Positions 26,327 to 34,033 of a stretch of 64,000 nucleotides of DNA are shown here, piece by piece (position 1 is the stretch's first letter; each line of letters begins with the position of its first letter). Origin of the DNA: Bradyrhizobium diazoefficiens (GTDB lineage: Bacteria > Pseudomonadota > Alphaproteobacteria > Rhizobiales > Xanthobacteraceae); NCBI RefSeq assembly GCF_016599855.1, contig NZ_CP067041.1, forward strand, positions 5,332,001-5,396,000, in the 5' to 3' direction. A program made the translations under genes and the position numbers. The notes under the pieces are model-generated. The model was not told the DNA's origin, ran no database searches, and worked only from the letters and a program-made list of their open reading frames with translations.

Positions 26327-27022
26327 GTGCGAATTTCGATCGTCCAATCCTGTTACATTCCCTGGAAAGGGTTTTTCGACCTGATCGGGCTGTGCGATGA
26401 GTATGTGATCTACGATCGCATGCAGTTCGCCAAGCGACACTGGCACAATCGCAACCGGATCAAGACCACGAACGGCATCGAATGGCTGACCATTCCCGTG
26501 GTGACCAAAGGCCGGTTCGACCAGGCGATCGAGGAGGTCATGATCGAAAAGCCGTGGGCCGACAAGCACTGGCGGGCAATCGAACTGGCCTATCGTCGCG
26601 CACCGTACTTCGATCTCTTCGCGCCCGTCATGCGGACCTGGTACGAGCGCGCCGGCAAGCAGAGCCGCCTCACAGATGTCAACGAACTGTTCACGCGCGA
26701 GATCGCAAACCTGCTCGGGCTGAAAACGCGTATCGTCAGGGACACCGCCTACCCGGCCGAGGGCGCAAAGACTGCAAGGCTTCTCTCGATCGCGCAGGCC
26801 GCCGGCGCCAATTACTATCTCAGCGGCCCTTCCGCACGCGCCTATCTCGATGAAGCGCTTCTCGCCGCAGGCGGGGTCACCGCGGAGTGGATGAGCTACG
26901 ACGGCTATCCGGAATATCCGCAGCTTCACGGCGGCTTCGATCATGCGGTGAGCGTGCTCGACCTCCTTTTCAACACCGGCTCCGAAGCGCCACGGTTCAT
27001 CCGCCGTCAAGTCGCGGACTGA
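26327..27022 (+). CDS. WbqC-family protein
   Basis: The 231-residue protein from GTG 26327 starts with ISIVQSCYIPWKGFFDLIGLCDEYVIYD and continues with RHWHNRNRIKTTNGIEWLTIPV, both signatures of the WbqC family. Members are common in O-antigen clusters and are thought to act in amino-sugar acylation or glycan assembly, but no biochemical role is established to my knowledge. The conserved Q, HNRN(R/K)I and the C-terminal YLSGPSARAYLD region are all present, so the gene appears intact. It ends in front of a strong stem-loop shared with the convergent beta-helix gene. Confidence 0.85.
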   Translation: MRISIVQSCYIPWKGFFDLIGLCDEYVIYDRMQFAKRHWHNRNRIKTTNGIEWLTIPVVTKGRFDQAIEEVMIEKPWADKHWRAIELAYRRAPYFDLFAPVMRTWYERAGKQSRLTDVNELFTREIANLLGLKTRIVRDTAYPAEGAKTARLLSIAQAAGANYYLSGPSARAYLDEALLAAGGVTAEWMSYDGYPEYPQLHGGFDHAVSVLDLLFNTGSEAPRFIRRQVAD

Positions 27023-27048
27023 CGCCAAGACCGTACACCATAGCGAAA

Positions 27049-27073
27049 AAATCCCGGGACATTTCCCGGGATT
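27049..27073. terminator. Bidirectional stem-loop terminator
   Basis: AAATCCCGGGA and its exact complement TCCCGGGATTT form an 11-bp stem with a very short loop, preceded by an A-run and followed by a T-rich end. It stands between the convergent WbqC gene and the beta-helix gene and could end transcription from both sides. Confidence 0.8.
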
Positions 27074-27127
27074 TGTCGTCAGATATCGCAATTGCCGCTT
27101 GCGCGGTCAGCCGCCTGGCTCGCAGCG

Positions 27128-28036
27128 CTATTGTTCGCCGAAATTGCTGGCGGCGGCACCGGCATTCGTAGGCGTCGTTCCGAACGTCGCGTTCCCGAGC
27201 AGCCGGTTGTTCCCGTGGGTAATTGCTACTCCGCTGAAGCCCGTGGTGTTGAGCGTCACGTCGGAATTCGACAGGCGGATATTGCTGGCAGACTGCACAC
27301 CGGTGCCGTTACCGCTGATCGAGCTGCTGTCGACATTGATGGCGGCACCAGAGAGGGCCATCGCACCGGTAGTGTTGCCGGAGAACACCGAGCGCGTGAC
27401 CATGGCAGTATTGCCGCTGGCTGCCGAGATGCCGGTGGAATTGCCGACTGCCTCGATCCCATCGATGATGGCCTTCGAGCCGGCCGCGGCCATGGATATT
27501 CCGGCTCCATTATTATTGCTGATAATGGTGTTGCGGATGTAGAGCTGGGTATTGCCCGCACCTCGCACGTCACTGATGCCGGATTGCGAGAATTGAGTGA
27601 TGACGCAATTCTCGATCGAGACCGACGCCGCAGACAGGATATTGATGCCGTTGATACCGGGAGCAGCGCTGCCGTTGAGACCTTGAATCTGGATGTTGCG
27701 GAGGGTGACCTTGTCGGTCACCGCCGCATTGATGACGATACCGTTCGTGCCCTGAACCAGCACCGATCCGAGCGCGGAGCTACAGTTCAGCGTGATCGAC
27801 TTGGTGATCGTCACTGCGCCGAATCCGCCCGGATCGAGACAGTTGATCTCCCCGAACGCGGCTGTCTTGGAGATCGCGCCTGCGAAGGTCTTGCACGGAG
27901 CGGTACGGCTACAGGGATTGACGTCGTCGCCCACGCCCGAAATCCAGGTGCGTGACGCCTGGGCATGCGCCGGAGCCGACGCAAGGAATGGCAAGAATAG
28001 ACCGATGGCTAATGCCAGAAACGCTAAACGGCGCAT
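27128..28036 (-). CDS. Secreted right-handed beta-helix protein
   Basis: ATG 28036 has a near-perfect ribosome site (AAGGAGGG); the frame continues 41 codons further upstream but those are not expected to be translated. The 302-residue product has a signal peptide (MRRLAFLALAIGLFLPFLAS ... AHA), then a conserved TWISGVGDDVNPCSRTAPCKTF segment with cysteine pair, and a series of short beta-helix coils (VTLRNIQIQG, VSIENCVITQ, LYIRNTIISNNNGAGI, VTRSVFSGNTTG, NVDSSSISGNGTGV, IRLSNSDVTLNTTG). It resembles pectate-lyase-fold proteins without recognisable catalytic residues. It is probably extracytoplasmic and may bind polysaccharide. It stands alone between two glycan gene sets. Confidence 0.8.
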   Translation of the reverse strand: MRRLAFLALAIGLFLPFLASAPAHAQASRTWISGVGDDVNPCSRTAPCKTFAGAISKTAAFGEINCLDPGGFGAVTITKSITLNCSSALGSVLVQGTNGIVINAAVTDKVTLRNIQIQGLNGSAAPGINGINILSAASVSIENCVITQFSQSGISDVRGAGNTQLYIRNTIISNNNGAGISMAAAGSKAIIDGIEAVGNSTGISAASGNTAMVTRSVFSGNTTGAMALSGAAINVDSSSISGNGTGVQSASNIRLSNSDVTLNTTGFSGVAITHGNNRLLGNATFGTTPTNAGAAASNFGEQ

Positions 28037-28707
28037 AATGAACCCTCCTTGTTGACCGGAACCTCTTTCCAGCCTGCTGAAATGATTCGTCAATAGCGGA
28101 CCTCCCCCGGCCGTGGGAGAAGCTCCGCACCATGGCGAAATGGGAAATATTACAACCACGCCCAGAGATTGTGGCTCGTCGACGCCAATGAAGTCGACAA
28201 GTTACGCAAACACAAAGTTACATGAATGTTCAAGCCAGATCGGCAGTTTTCCCCCAACCCCGCTACTATGTCGCTGAGATTGCGAAACCGGTTCAATACT
28301 CGCCCCCCTTTTTGTCGCGCGTATCGTCATGGCCCCGTTCAGGGGCAGCGCTCCTTTGATGAAGGGCGGACTACCTGGAGGCAAAGCCCGAGTTTGCACG
28401 CCGGCAAGCTCTGCATCGGATCAAGTAGCCTGAGCCGCACCGGAGTGGGCCAGTCCGGGAGAGCGCTCCCGAATGCAGCCCCTTCTGACCGCGGCGCGAC
28501 ACTCGATTTGCCGTTCAACACGGGCTAAGATGCAGCTTGGTTCTCGATCGCTCCGCAAGAGCGCCCTACCCGAAACTGGCTGCAGACGCGAACAAAGCGA
28601 TGCCTGGATCGCGTCTGGCCGCCGCTATTCAATTGGACTAAGCGAGCAATTCGGCTATCAAGTCAACAAAGGTGCAGAGGCCGACCTTCGCATTTGAGAC
28701 CCGTTCC
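28037..28707. other. Intergenic region without supported gene
   Basis: These 671 bases separate the divergent beta-helix and GT2 genes. Base composition is visibly less GC-rich than the flanks (for example around 28150-28240). Several frames of 60-100 codons exist on both strands, but none has a ribosome site, codon bias or a recognisable product. It should hold two divergent promoters; I could not identify convincing -35/-10 pairs. Confidence 0.5.
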
Positions 28708-29697
28708 GTGAAGCTCTCTATCGTAACAACGCTATACCGATCCGTCGATACAATCGAGGCGTTCTACGAGCGCGCGATGAAGGCTGCACAAGCCATCACC
28801 AGCGACATTGAGATGATCATGGTCAACGACGGTTCGCCTGATGATAGCCTCCGTCTTGCGCTGCAGCTACATCAGCGGGATCCGCGCCTGACGATCGTCG
28901 ATCTCGCCCGCAACTTCGGTCACCACAAGGCGATGATGACCGGCCTCGCCCACGCAACAGGCGAATTGATATTTCTCATTGACAGCGACCTGGAGGAGCC
29001 GCCTGAAGATCTGCCACAGTTTTATGAGCTATTCGAGCGCGAGGCTTGCGATGTGGTTTACGGTGTCCAGGAAAACCGGCGCGGCGGATTCTTCGAGCGG
29101 ACGACCGGCGCGCTGTTCTTTGCCGTCCTCGATGCGCTGGGCGACCGGCCCGTCCCGCGAAATCTGGTGACGGCGCGTCTGATGACGCGCGACTATGTGA
29201 ACGCCTTGGTCAGCCATCAAGACCGTGAATTCGTCATCTCGGATCTGTGGCAGGTGACCGGCTTTCGTCAGACTGCGATCACCGTGAAGAAACTTTCGCT
29301 GTCGCCGTCCACCTATTCGTTCCGAAGCCGAATCGAACTAGCGGTGAAGCACGTCACGACAACGTCGACACGCTTGCTTTACTTTGTTCTCTACACCGGA
29401 ATTCTGATTTTCGGACTCTCCGGCGTTCTGATCCTGTTCTACCTGATGCGCTACTTCACCTCGGGCATCGGCGTGGATGGCTTCACCTCGCTCGTCATAT
29501 CCATCTGGTTCCTGGGAGGGCTGATAACCCTCATCCTTGGCATTCTCGGGATCTACATCGCAAATATCATGGCGGAGACGAAGCGGCGTCCCTACACCTT
29601 GATCCGCCGTATCTACAAGGCGGACACCGTGATCGATCGGAAGTCGAATCGTGACAGCCATTCCGACGCACTCGCCATTCGACGATACCCCACATGA
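28708..29697 (+). CDS. GT2 glycosyltransferase, polyprenyl-phosphate (DPM1/GtrB/ArnC-like)
   Basis: The protein has about 329 residues from GTG 28708 (another GTG at 28672 would add 12). The GT-A domain begins LSIVTTLYRSVDTIEAFYER, with VNDGSPDDSL, DLARNFGHHKAMMTGLAHATGE and LIDSDLEEPPEDL, which contains the DxD-like metal motif. Two C-terminal membrane helices follow (LLYFVLYTGILIFGLSGVLIL and SIWFLGGLITLILGILGIYI). This is the GtrB/ArnC/DPM1 architecture, which loads a sugar on undecaprenyl phosphate for later periplasmic transfer. It overlaps the next methyltransferase by four bases. Confidence 0.85.
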   Translation: MKLSIVTTLYRSVDTIEAFYERAMKAAQAITSDIEMIMVNDGSPDDSLRLALQLHQRDPRLTIVDLARNFGHHKAMMTGLAHATGELIFLIDSDLEEPPEDLPQFYELFEREACDVVYGVQENRRGGFFERTTGALFFAVLDALGDRPVPRNLVTARLMTRDYVNALVSHQDREFVISDLWQVTGFRQTAITVKKLSLSPSTYSFRSRIELAVKHVTTTSTRLLYFVLYTGILIFGLSGVLILFYLMRYFTSGIGVDGFTSLVISIWFLGGLITLILGILGIYIANIMAETKRRPYTLIRRIYKADTVIDRKSNRDSHSDALAIRRYPT

Positions 29698-30344
29698 ACA
29701 ATTCGATCGATGCTCCGATCCTCCAGCAAGTCGCGGCACACTACACTTCCAAGCTCCAGACGCACGGCCCGACATCGCAAGGAGTCGACTGGAACGATCT
29801 CCACTCTCATGAGGCGCGACATCGACAATTTCTCCGCCTCATTGAAGGCGTCCCTGACGCCTCGATCATAGATCTCGGATGCGGATTCGGAGATTTCCTG
29901 CGCTTCCTGCGCCTGGCTGGGCATCGCGGCCGCTTTGTCGGCTACGACATCGCGCCGAGCATGATCGACAAGGCGCGGGAGCTGCACGGCGAAGGTGATG
30001 ACCGGCAGTGGCATGTCGGCTCCACTCCTTCTGAAGCAGCTGACTTCGCCGTCGCGAGCGGGATATTCAACGTCAAGGGCGACATTCCGAGCGCTACCTG
30101 GAGCAGCTACGTGCTGCAAACAATTGATGGACTCGCGCAAACAGGACGACGAGGCTTCGGATTCAACGTGCTCAGCATGTCGAGCGATCCTGACCGACGC
30201 AGACCGGATCTGTACTATGCTGAACCAGCTGAAATGCTGTCGCATTGTCTTTCCAGATACGGACGATCCGTAGCCCTCCTGCAAGACTACGGACGTTACG
30301 AATTCACGATCATCGTGCGCACGAGCGCGTCAAAGACGGCCTGA
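29694..30344 (+). CDS. Class I SAM-dependent methyltransferase
   Basis: The 216-residue product starts at ATG 29694 overlapping the GT2 stop (ATGA). Motif I is SIIDLGCGFGDFLRFLRLAG, followed by FVGYDIAPSMIDKAREL. The later part has FAVASGIFNVKGDIPSATW and RRGFGFNVLSMSS, as in small TylF/UbiE-like methyltransferases found with glycan genes. Coupling to the lipid-linked sugar transferase suggests methylation of a sugar or of the product made by that enzyme; this is inferred. It converges with the next methyltransferase, leaving six bases between stops. Confidence 0.75.
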   Translation: MNNSIDAPILQQVAAHYTSKLQTHGPTSQGVDWNDLHSHEARHRQFLRLIEGVPDASIIDLGCGFGDFLRFLRLAGHRGRFVGYDIAPSMIDKARELHGEGDDRQWHVGSTPSEAADFAVASGIFNVKGDIPSATWSSYVLQTIDGLAQTGRRGFGFNVLSMSSDPDRRRPDLYYAEPAEMLSHCLSRYGRSVALLQDYGRYEFTIIVRTSASKTA

Positions 30345-30350
30345 CCATTA

Positions 30351-31313
30351 TTATTCGAGCGCACGCCGAAGCGCCCTTTCAAGCCAGGAAACAAGGGAGA
30401 TCCCCTCCGCGGCGGCGGCCTTCACCGCGTGATCGCGGAGTTCGGGCGAAACTCCTTCAAGCTTGCCGAAATAGCGCTTGCGGTGAGATCCGCCGCGCCA
30501 CCCCGGAAATTCGATATCGAGATCGAGCTGCGGCTCTCCGACGCCCACATCGAACGCGATTACGTAGAACGACCCGTTCAGGATCCAGTGACACGAAACA
30601 TTGCGCGCGTGCGATGGGATCTTCTCAAGGGGAGCTTGATGATGAAAAAGTGGATTTGAGTTCTTCAGTATCTTTCCAAACTCGGTCTCGCTGAGCCAGG
30701 CACCAACGCCCTCGTCCCCCAGCACCACCCTGCCACCTGGCTTGACGACCCTCGTGATCTCCGCGACAGCCGCACGCACGTCAGGAAAGAGGTTGAGGCC
30801 GCCGAAATGGAAAGCGCGATCGAAGAACCCGTCAGGAAACGGTAGTTGCGCAGCATCGGCGATGAAGAGCTTCAAGGCAGACGTGTCGACCTTCGCCGTT
30901 TCCAGTCGATCGCGCCCCATGTGAATCATCTCGCGGTTAATGTCGCCAGCATAAACCGTCGCCCCACGATTCAAGAAGCGAGGCGTGTCGCGACACGTAC
31001 CACAGCCCACCTCCAGTATGCGATCCCCCTGGGCGATTCCCAGCAAGCCCGCGAGGTGCTCGCGAGTCTGCTCCTCCTCGCACATCAGCATGCGGAACAT
31101 GACATCGTTGCCACGATCGTACTCCGCCGCGCGCTCTCGATAGTACTTGTTTCTATCCCCGCGCGCCTCGTCGTGACCGGAGGCCAGCAACAACGAGGGA
31201 ATGCCATCAAACATGGGGTAGCGATCGCCCGCCGGGCTCTCCAGGAAGCGGCCATCAGCCGAACTGACGAGAGGCTCATGCGAGCGAGGACAGAAAAACC
31301 CTGACTCCCTCAT
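30351..31313 (-). CDS. Methyltransferase with N-terminal Trm112-like zinc-poor domain
   Basis: The 320-residue protein (ATG 31313, AAGGACC eight bases upstream) has an N-terminal segment, FFCPRSHEPLVSSADGRFLESPAGDRYPMFDGIPSLL, like the Trm112p/DUF small domains fused to bacterial methyltransferases; only one cysteine remains. The SAM domain follows: RILEVGCGTCRDTPRFLNRG, VYAGDINREMI, LKLFIADAAQLPFPDGFFDRAFHFGGLNLFPD and VVKPGGRVVLGDEG. It is the last gene of a four-gene minus-strand group with the dioxygenase, glycosidase-like and acetyltransferase genes. Substrate unknown; glycan or lipid-linked sugar is likely from context. Confidence 0.72.
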   Translation of the reverse strand: MRESGFFCPRSHEPLVSSADGRFLESPAGDRYPMFDGIPSLLLASGHDEARGDRNKYYRERAAEYDRGNDVMFRMLMCEEEQTREHLAGLLGIAQGDRILEVGCGTCRDTPRFLNRGATVYAGDINREMIHMGRDRLETAKVDTSALKLFIADAAQLPFPDGFFDRAFHFGGLNLFPDVRAAVAEITRVVKPGGRVVLGDEGVGAWLSETEFGKILKNSNPLFHHQAPLEKIPSHARNVSCHWILNGSFYVIAFDVGVGEPQLDLDIEFPGWRGGSHRKRYFGKLEGVSPELRDHAVKAAAAEGISLVSWLERALRRALE

Positions 31314-31354
31314 AAACTGGTCCTTCCGTTCAGCAAAAAAATCGCATTGCGTGG

Positions 31355-32182
31355 CTAGGCAGAGATCCTCGACAGGCGCGCCCCGTAGAAAGCGGAAACG
31401 TCGCTCGGTGTCTGCACTTCATAACCGAGAAGGCGACGCGTTTGCTTGTCTTCTGTGTAGTCAGGTCCGAGGAACAAGGGAAGATCGATCTGCTGACGCA
31501 TGAGAGGGATAGTATAGAGGTGATTGACCGCTCTTCTCGCATTCGAGGTTTGATTCACGCCGCCGCGGTGGAAGAGCATCGCGTCCAGGAGCAAGAAGGA
31601 ACCTGCCTTGGCAGTTACGGTCCTCTGCAGGGCCTCCACAGTCAAATCAGATGGAAATGCCTCCTCCTTGTGACTCGCCGGCACCACCAGCGTGGCACCA
31701 TTTTGTAGCGTAAATGGGTCGAGACAGAAGAGTGCATTGATCGCCAGAGGACGGCTCGAAACGAAATGTTGATACGGCAAATCCCGATGATACGCCGCCT
31801 GATTGTATTGCTGCGCGTTCGGCGGATTGATGATGCCATTCTGCTGATTGAGGATGATGTAGTCGCCGATTAACCGGCGACAGACTTCGAGAACGTTTGC
31901 GTTCATCGCCAATTGCAGAAACAGACGGTCATGAGCGAGCAGCGCTCGGATCGTATTGTGTTCGTCGATTCTCCTGAGCTCTTCCCGGCCTCCGTATAGA
32001 TGCTGGGTCGACTCCAGCACGCGATCGAAAGCCTCCGCGAGCCGACCCAGAATTGCCGCGTCGAAACCGCCATCCACGACGGCAAATCCTACGAGTTTGA
32101 TTTGCTCAATTGCGCGGTCCAGCGCAGTGCTGCTCTGATCCTGCGTGTGAACGCCGTAACGTGCTATAGATGTCTCGGTCAT
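31355..32182 (-). CDS. Phytanoyl-CoA dioxygenase (PhyH) family Fe(II)/2-oxoglutarate oxygenase
   Basis: From ATG 32182 the product has 275 residues; a TTG at 32224 would add 14. The iron ligands of the PhyH fold are visible: YHRDLPYQHF (H-x-D, near residue 132) and a distal His in MLFHRGGVNQTSNARRAVN with the Arg that binds 2-oxoglutarate. LDPFTLQNGATLVVPASHKEE is the typical middle block. Such enzymes hydroxylate small molecules, including sugars and secondary metabolites. Its place between a methyltransferase and a glycosidase-like gene suggests an unusual hydroxylated or oxidised sugar, which is inference. Confidence 0.8.
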   Translation of the reverse strand: MTETSIARYGVHTQDQSSTALDRAIEQIKLVGFAVVDGGFDAAILGRLAEAFDRVLESTQHLYGGREELRRIDEHNTIRALLAHDRLFLQLAMNANVLEVCRRLIGDYIILNQQNGIINPPNAQQYNQAAYHRDLPYQHFVSSRPLAINALFCLDPFTLQNGATLVVPASHKEEAFPSDLTVEALQRTVTAKAGSFLLLDAMLFHRGGVNQTSNARRAVNHLYTIPLMRQQIDLPLFLGPDYTEDKQTRRLLGYEVQTPSDVSAFYGARLSRISA

Positions 32183-32233
32183 ATCGTACTCTTGAGGGCT
32201 AAGAAAACGAGGTAATTGATGCAAGACATCACT

Positions 32234-33166
32234 TCAGCCAACTAGTCCCTTCAAAGGATGATCGCCATCCCACACGGCCAACCCGAAACCGGTCGCTCCG
32301 TAACCATTGCCGTTATACGCGAGCCAAAGCCGACCACGGTGCCAAAAAAGCGCTGGATAGCAGGCCATGTCAAAGTCCCAGTCCGGCTTGGTACGATCGA
32401 ATTCCATAATTTTGTCGATGCGCTCCCAATGCACTGCATCGCTACTCCAGGCCGCTCCCAACGTGTAGCGCGTGCCGCGCGTCGCGAAACTCATCAGATA
32501 AAGCTCACCAATCTGCACGACGCTCGGTCGCACAATTGCATGTTCCTGATGTGCTGTCAGCCCTATGGCGATCGAGCCGTCGCGCTCCCAACGAAGGCCG
32601 TCGCTGGAATGCGCAATCTTGATCGCGTGGCTAAGTGTCTCCTCGCCGAGGCCTGCCGCAAGATTGGATCCGTACCACATGCGCCATTGCCGAGGCCCGA
32701 GCTTGAGCACACAAGGGTAGGTAAGAGTGTACGGATCCTCTGGCGAGCGATCGAGAATCGGTCCGGGCGAAAAGCGCTCGAAAGGACCACCAAGCGAAGA
32801 TGATCGCGCCAGACCGATGGCGTTGCGCCACGGAGAGCGGATGCCCAAGTTCCAACCCATATAATAGAGATAGTACGCGCTCTGATCCCGCGTGATGCAA
32901 CCAATGCTGGCGCCACTATCGTCGAAAACACCGTCTTCGCCAGGTGAGATTACCGGCTGCGCGGCCGCCGCCAGGACGTGCGGCGTTTCCGAGACGGCGA
33001 TATCGACCCAGCCTACGTGCGAGCGCTTGCCTGCATCGCGAGAACTGTAGAAAAAGCGAAACGTGTCGTCAGCAACATGGACGGGACTCGGTAACGCAGC
33101 GTGACTGCGAGCCCACCAATGCTCCCCGCTGGGAGTAAAGACGACTCCGAGGCGTCGCCAGGACAT
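32234..33166 (-). CDS. Five-bladed beta-propeller glycosidase-like protein
   Basis: The 310-residue protein shows repeated blades typical of GH43/GH32/GH130-related folds: FRFFYSSRDAGKRSHVGWVDI, YYLYYMGWNLGI, WRNAIGLARSSSLGGPFERF, WRMWYGSNL, AIKIAHSSDGLRWER and LGAAWSSDAVHWERIDKI. Acidic residues in DDSGASIG and CYPALFW regions could be catalytic, but I cannot assign a clear pair. There is no signal peptide, so it acts in the cytoplasm, which is odd for a hydrolase and fits the hypothetical glycosidases found in O-antigen loci. It begins six bases after the acetyltransferase stop. Confidence 0.72.
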   Translation of the reverse strand: MSWRRLGVVFTPSGEHWWARSHAALPSPVHVADDTFRFFYSSRDAGKRSHVGWVDIAVSETPHVLAAAAQPVISPGEDGVFDDSGASIGCITRDQSAYYLYYMGWNLGIRSPWRNAIGLARSSSLGGPFERFSPGPILDRSPEDPYTLTYPCVLKLGPRQWRMWYGSNLAAGLGEETLSHAIKIAHSSDGLRWERDGSIAIGLTAHQEHAIVRPSVVQIGELYLMSFATRGTRYTLGAAWSSDAVHWERIDKIMEFDRTKPDWDFDMACYPALFWHRGRLWLAYNGNGYGATGFGLAVWDGDHPLKGLVG

Positions 33167-33172
33167 GCGGCC

Positions 33173-33859
33173 TCACAGGCTCCTCAGGCGCGTGCTAGGC
33201 ACGGGCGAGCGCTCGGTTCCGCGCGGTGCGACTACCGAAAAATCGGGCTGGTCTTCCAGCACCAATGCACCGGCGCCCAGCACGCATCGTTTGCCGATCG
33301 TGACGTGATCACGGATCGTAACATTCACGCCCACGAAGCTGCCTTGTCCGATGCGAACGCCACCGGAAATGACGACGTGAGACGCCAAGAAGACATCATC
33401 TTCGATCACTGAATGGTGGCCAATATGATTTCCGCTCCACAGCGTGACATTTGCTCCCACGCTGGCGAAGGGCTGGATGGTGTTATCCTCGAGAATGAAA
33501 CAATTCTCCTTCAACTGAAACTCTGGGAAAACCGTCGCTTGACTGCTCAAATAGCTCGCAAGGTGATACCCCTTGACGCGCGCCGCAGCTACCTTCTCCG
33601 TACGCACCACGTTGATCTTGGCGTAGCTCACAGCGACAAATATCGCATGGTGGTCCGGCGCGAATTTTTCCTCGACCTCCTCGAACGCGGCGACAGGACG
33701 GCCGCGAAATTCCGCTTGCTTCAGAAAAGCGCGATCAACCGTAAATCCGACAACTTCATATCGGGAATCGCAGGAAAAATAATAGTCCGCGAGTTCGGCG
33801 ATTTCCCCGATTCCGAATATGACGACCTTCCGGTGCTTCTGTTGATCGGACTTAATCAT
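33173..33859 (-). CDS. NeuD-like sugar O/N-acetyltransferase (left-handed beta helix)
   Basis: From ATG 33859 the protein has 228 residues; the frame is open further upstream but that part is not conserved in character. The N-terminal Rossmann-like PglD/NeuD domain reads KVVIFGIGEIAELADYYFSCD, and the C-terminal hexapeptide repeats (VGANVTLWSGNHIGHHSVIEDDVFLASHVVISGGVRIGQGSFVGVNVTIRDHVTIGKRCVLGAGALV in shorter units) form a left-handed beta helix with the catalytic-type His in NHIGHHS. It would acetylate or otherwise acylate a sugar. It is the first gene of the minus-strand group. Confidence 0.82.
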   Translation of the reverse strand: MIKSDQQKHRKVVIFGIGEIAELADYYFSCDSRYEVVGFTVDRAFLKQAEFRGRPVAAFEEVEEKFAPDHHAIFVAVSYAKINVVRTEKVAAARVKGYHLASYLSSQATVFPEFQLKENCFILEDNTIQPFASVGANVTLWSGNHIGHHSVIEDDVFLASHVVISGGVRIGQGSFVGVNVTIRDHVTIGKRCVLGAGALVLEDQPDFSVVAPRGTERSPVPSTRLRSL

Positions 33860-34033
33860 GGAGGTGCTTATAGCGTATTGGGCACGCGAGCCGAAAGCTG
33901 CGCAGCCCGAATCCTTCACAAATATTGCCTCCGTGGGATTGGATTCGCGGCGGCGGGATCCGGCGAACGCAGTCGTTGATCTAAGCACCGCTGGCGCGGC
34001 ACCGGCCAAGAGAGCTATTGTCTCGCTCGCCAG

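Noticed and set aside
28160..28690. Small open frames of 60-100 codons between the beta-helix and GT2 genes
   Set aside because: No ribosome sites or conserved features; codon use is random. I record the region as non-coding.
28708..33859. Idea that the island makes bradyrhizose, the unusual Bradyrhizobium O-antigen sugar
   Set aside because: No diagnostic gene for that inositol-fused monosaccharide can be identified from the sequence alone; left as an untested thought only.
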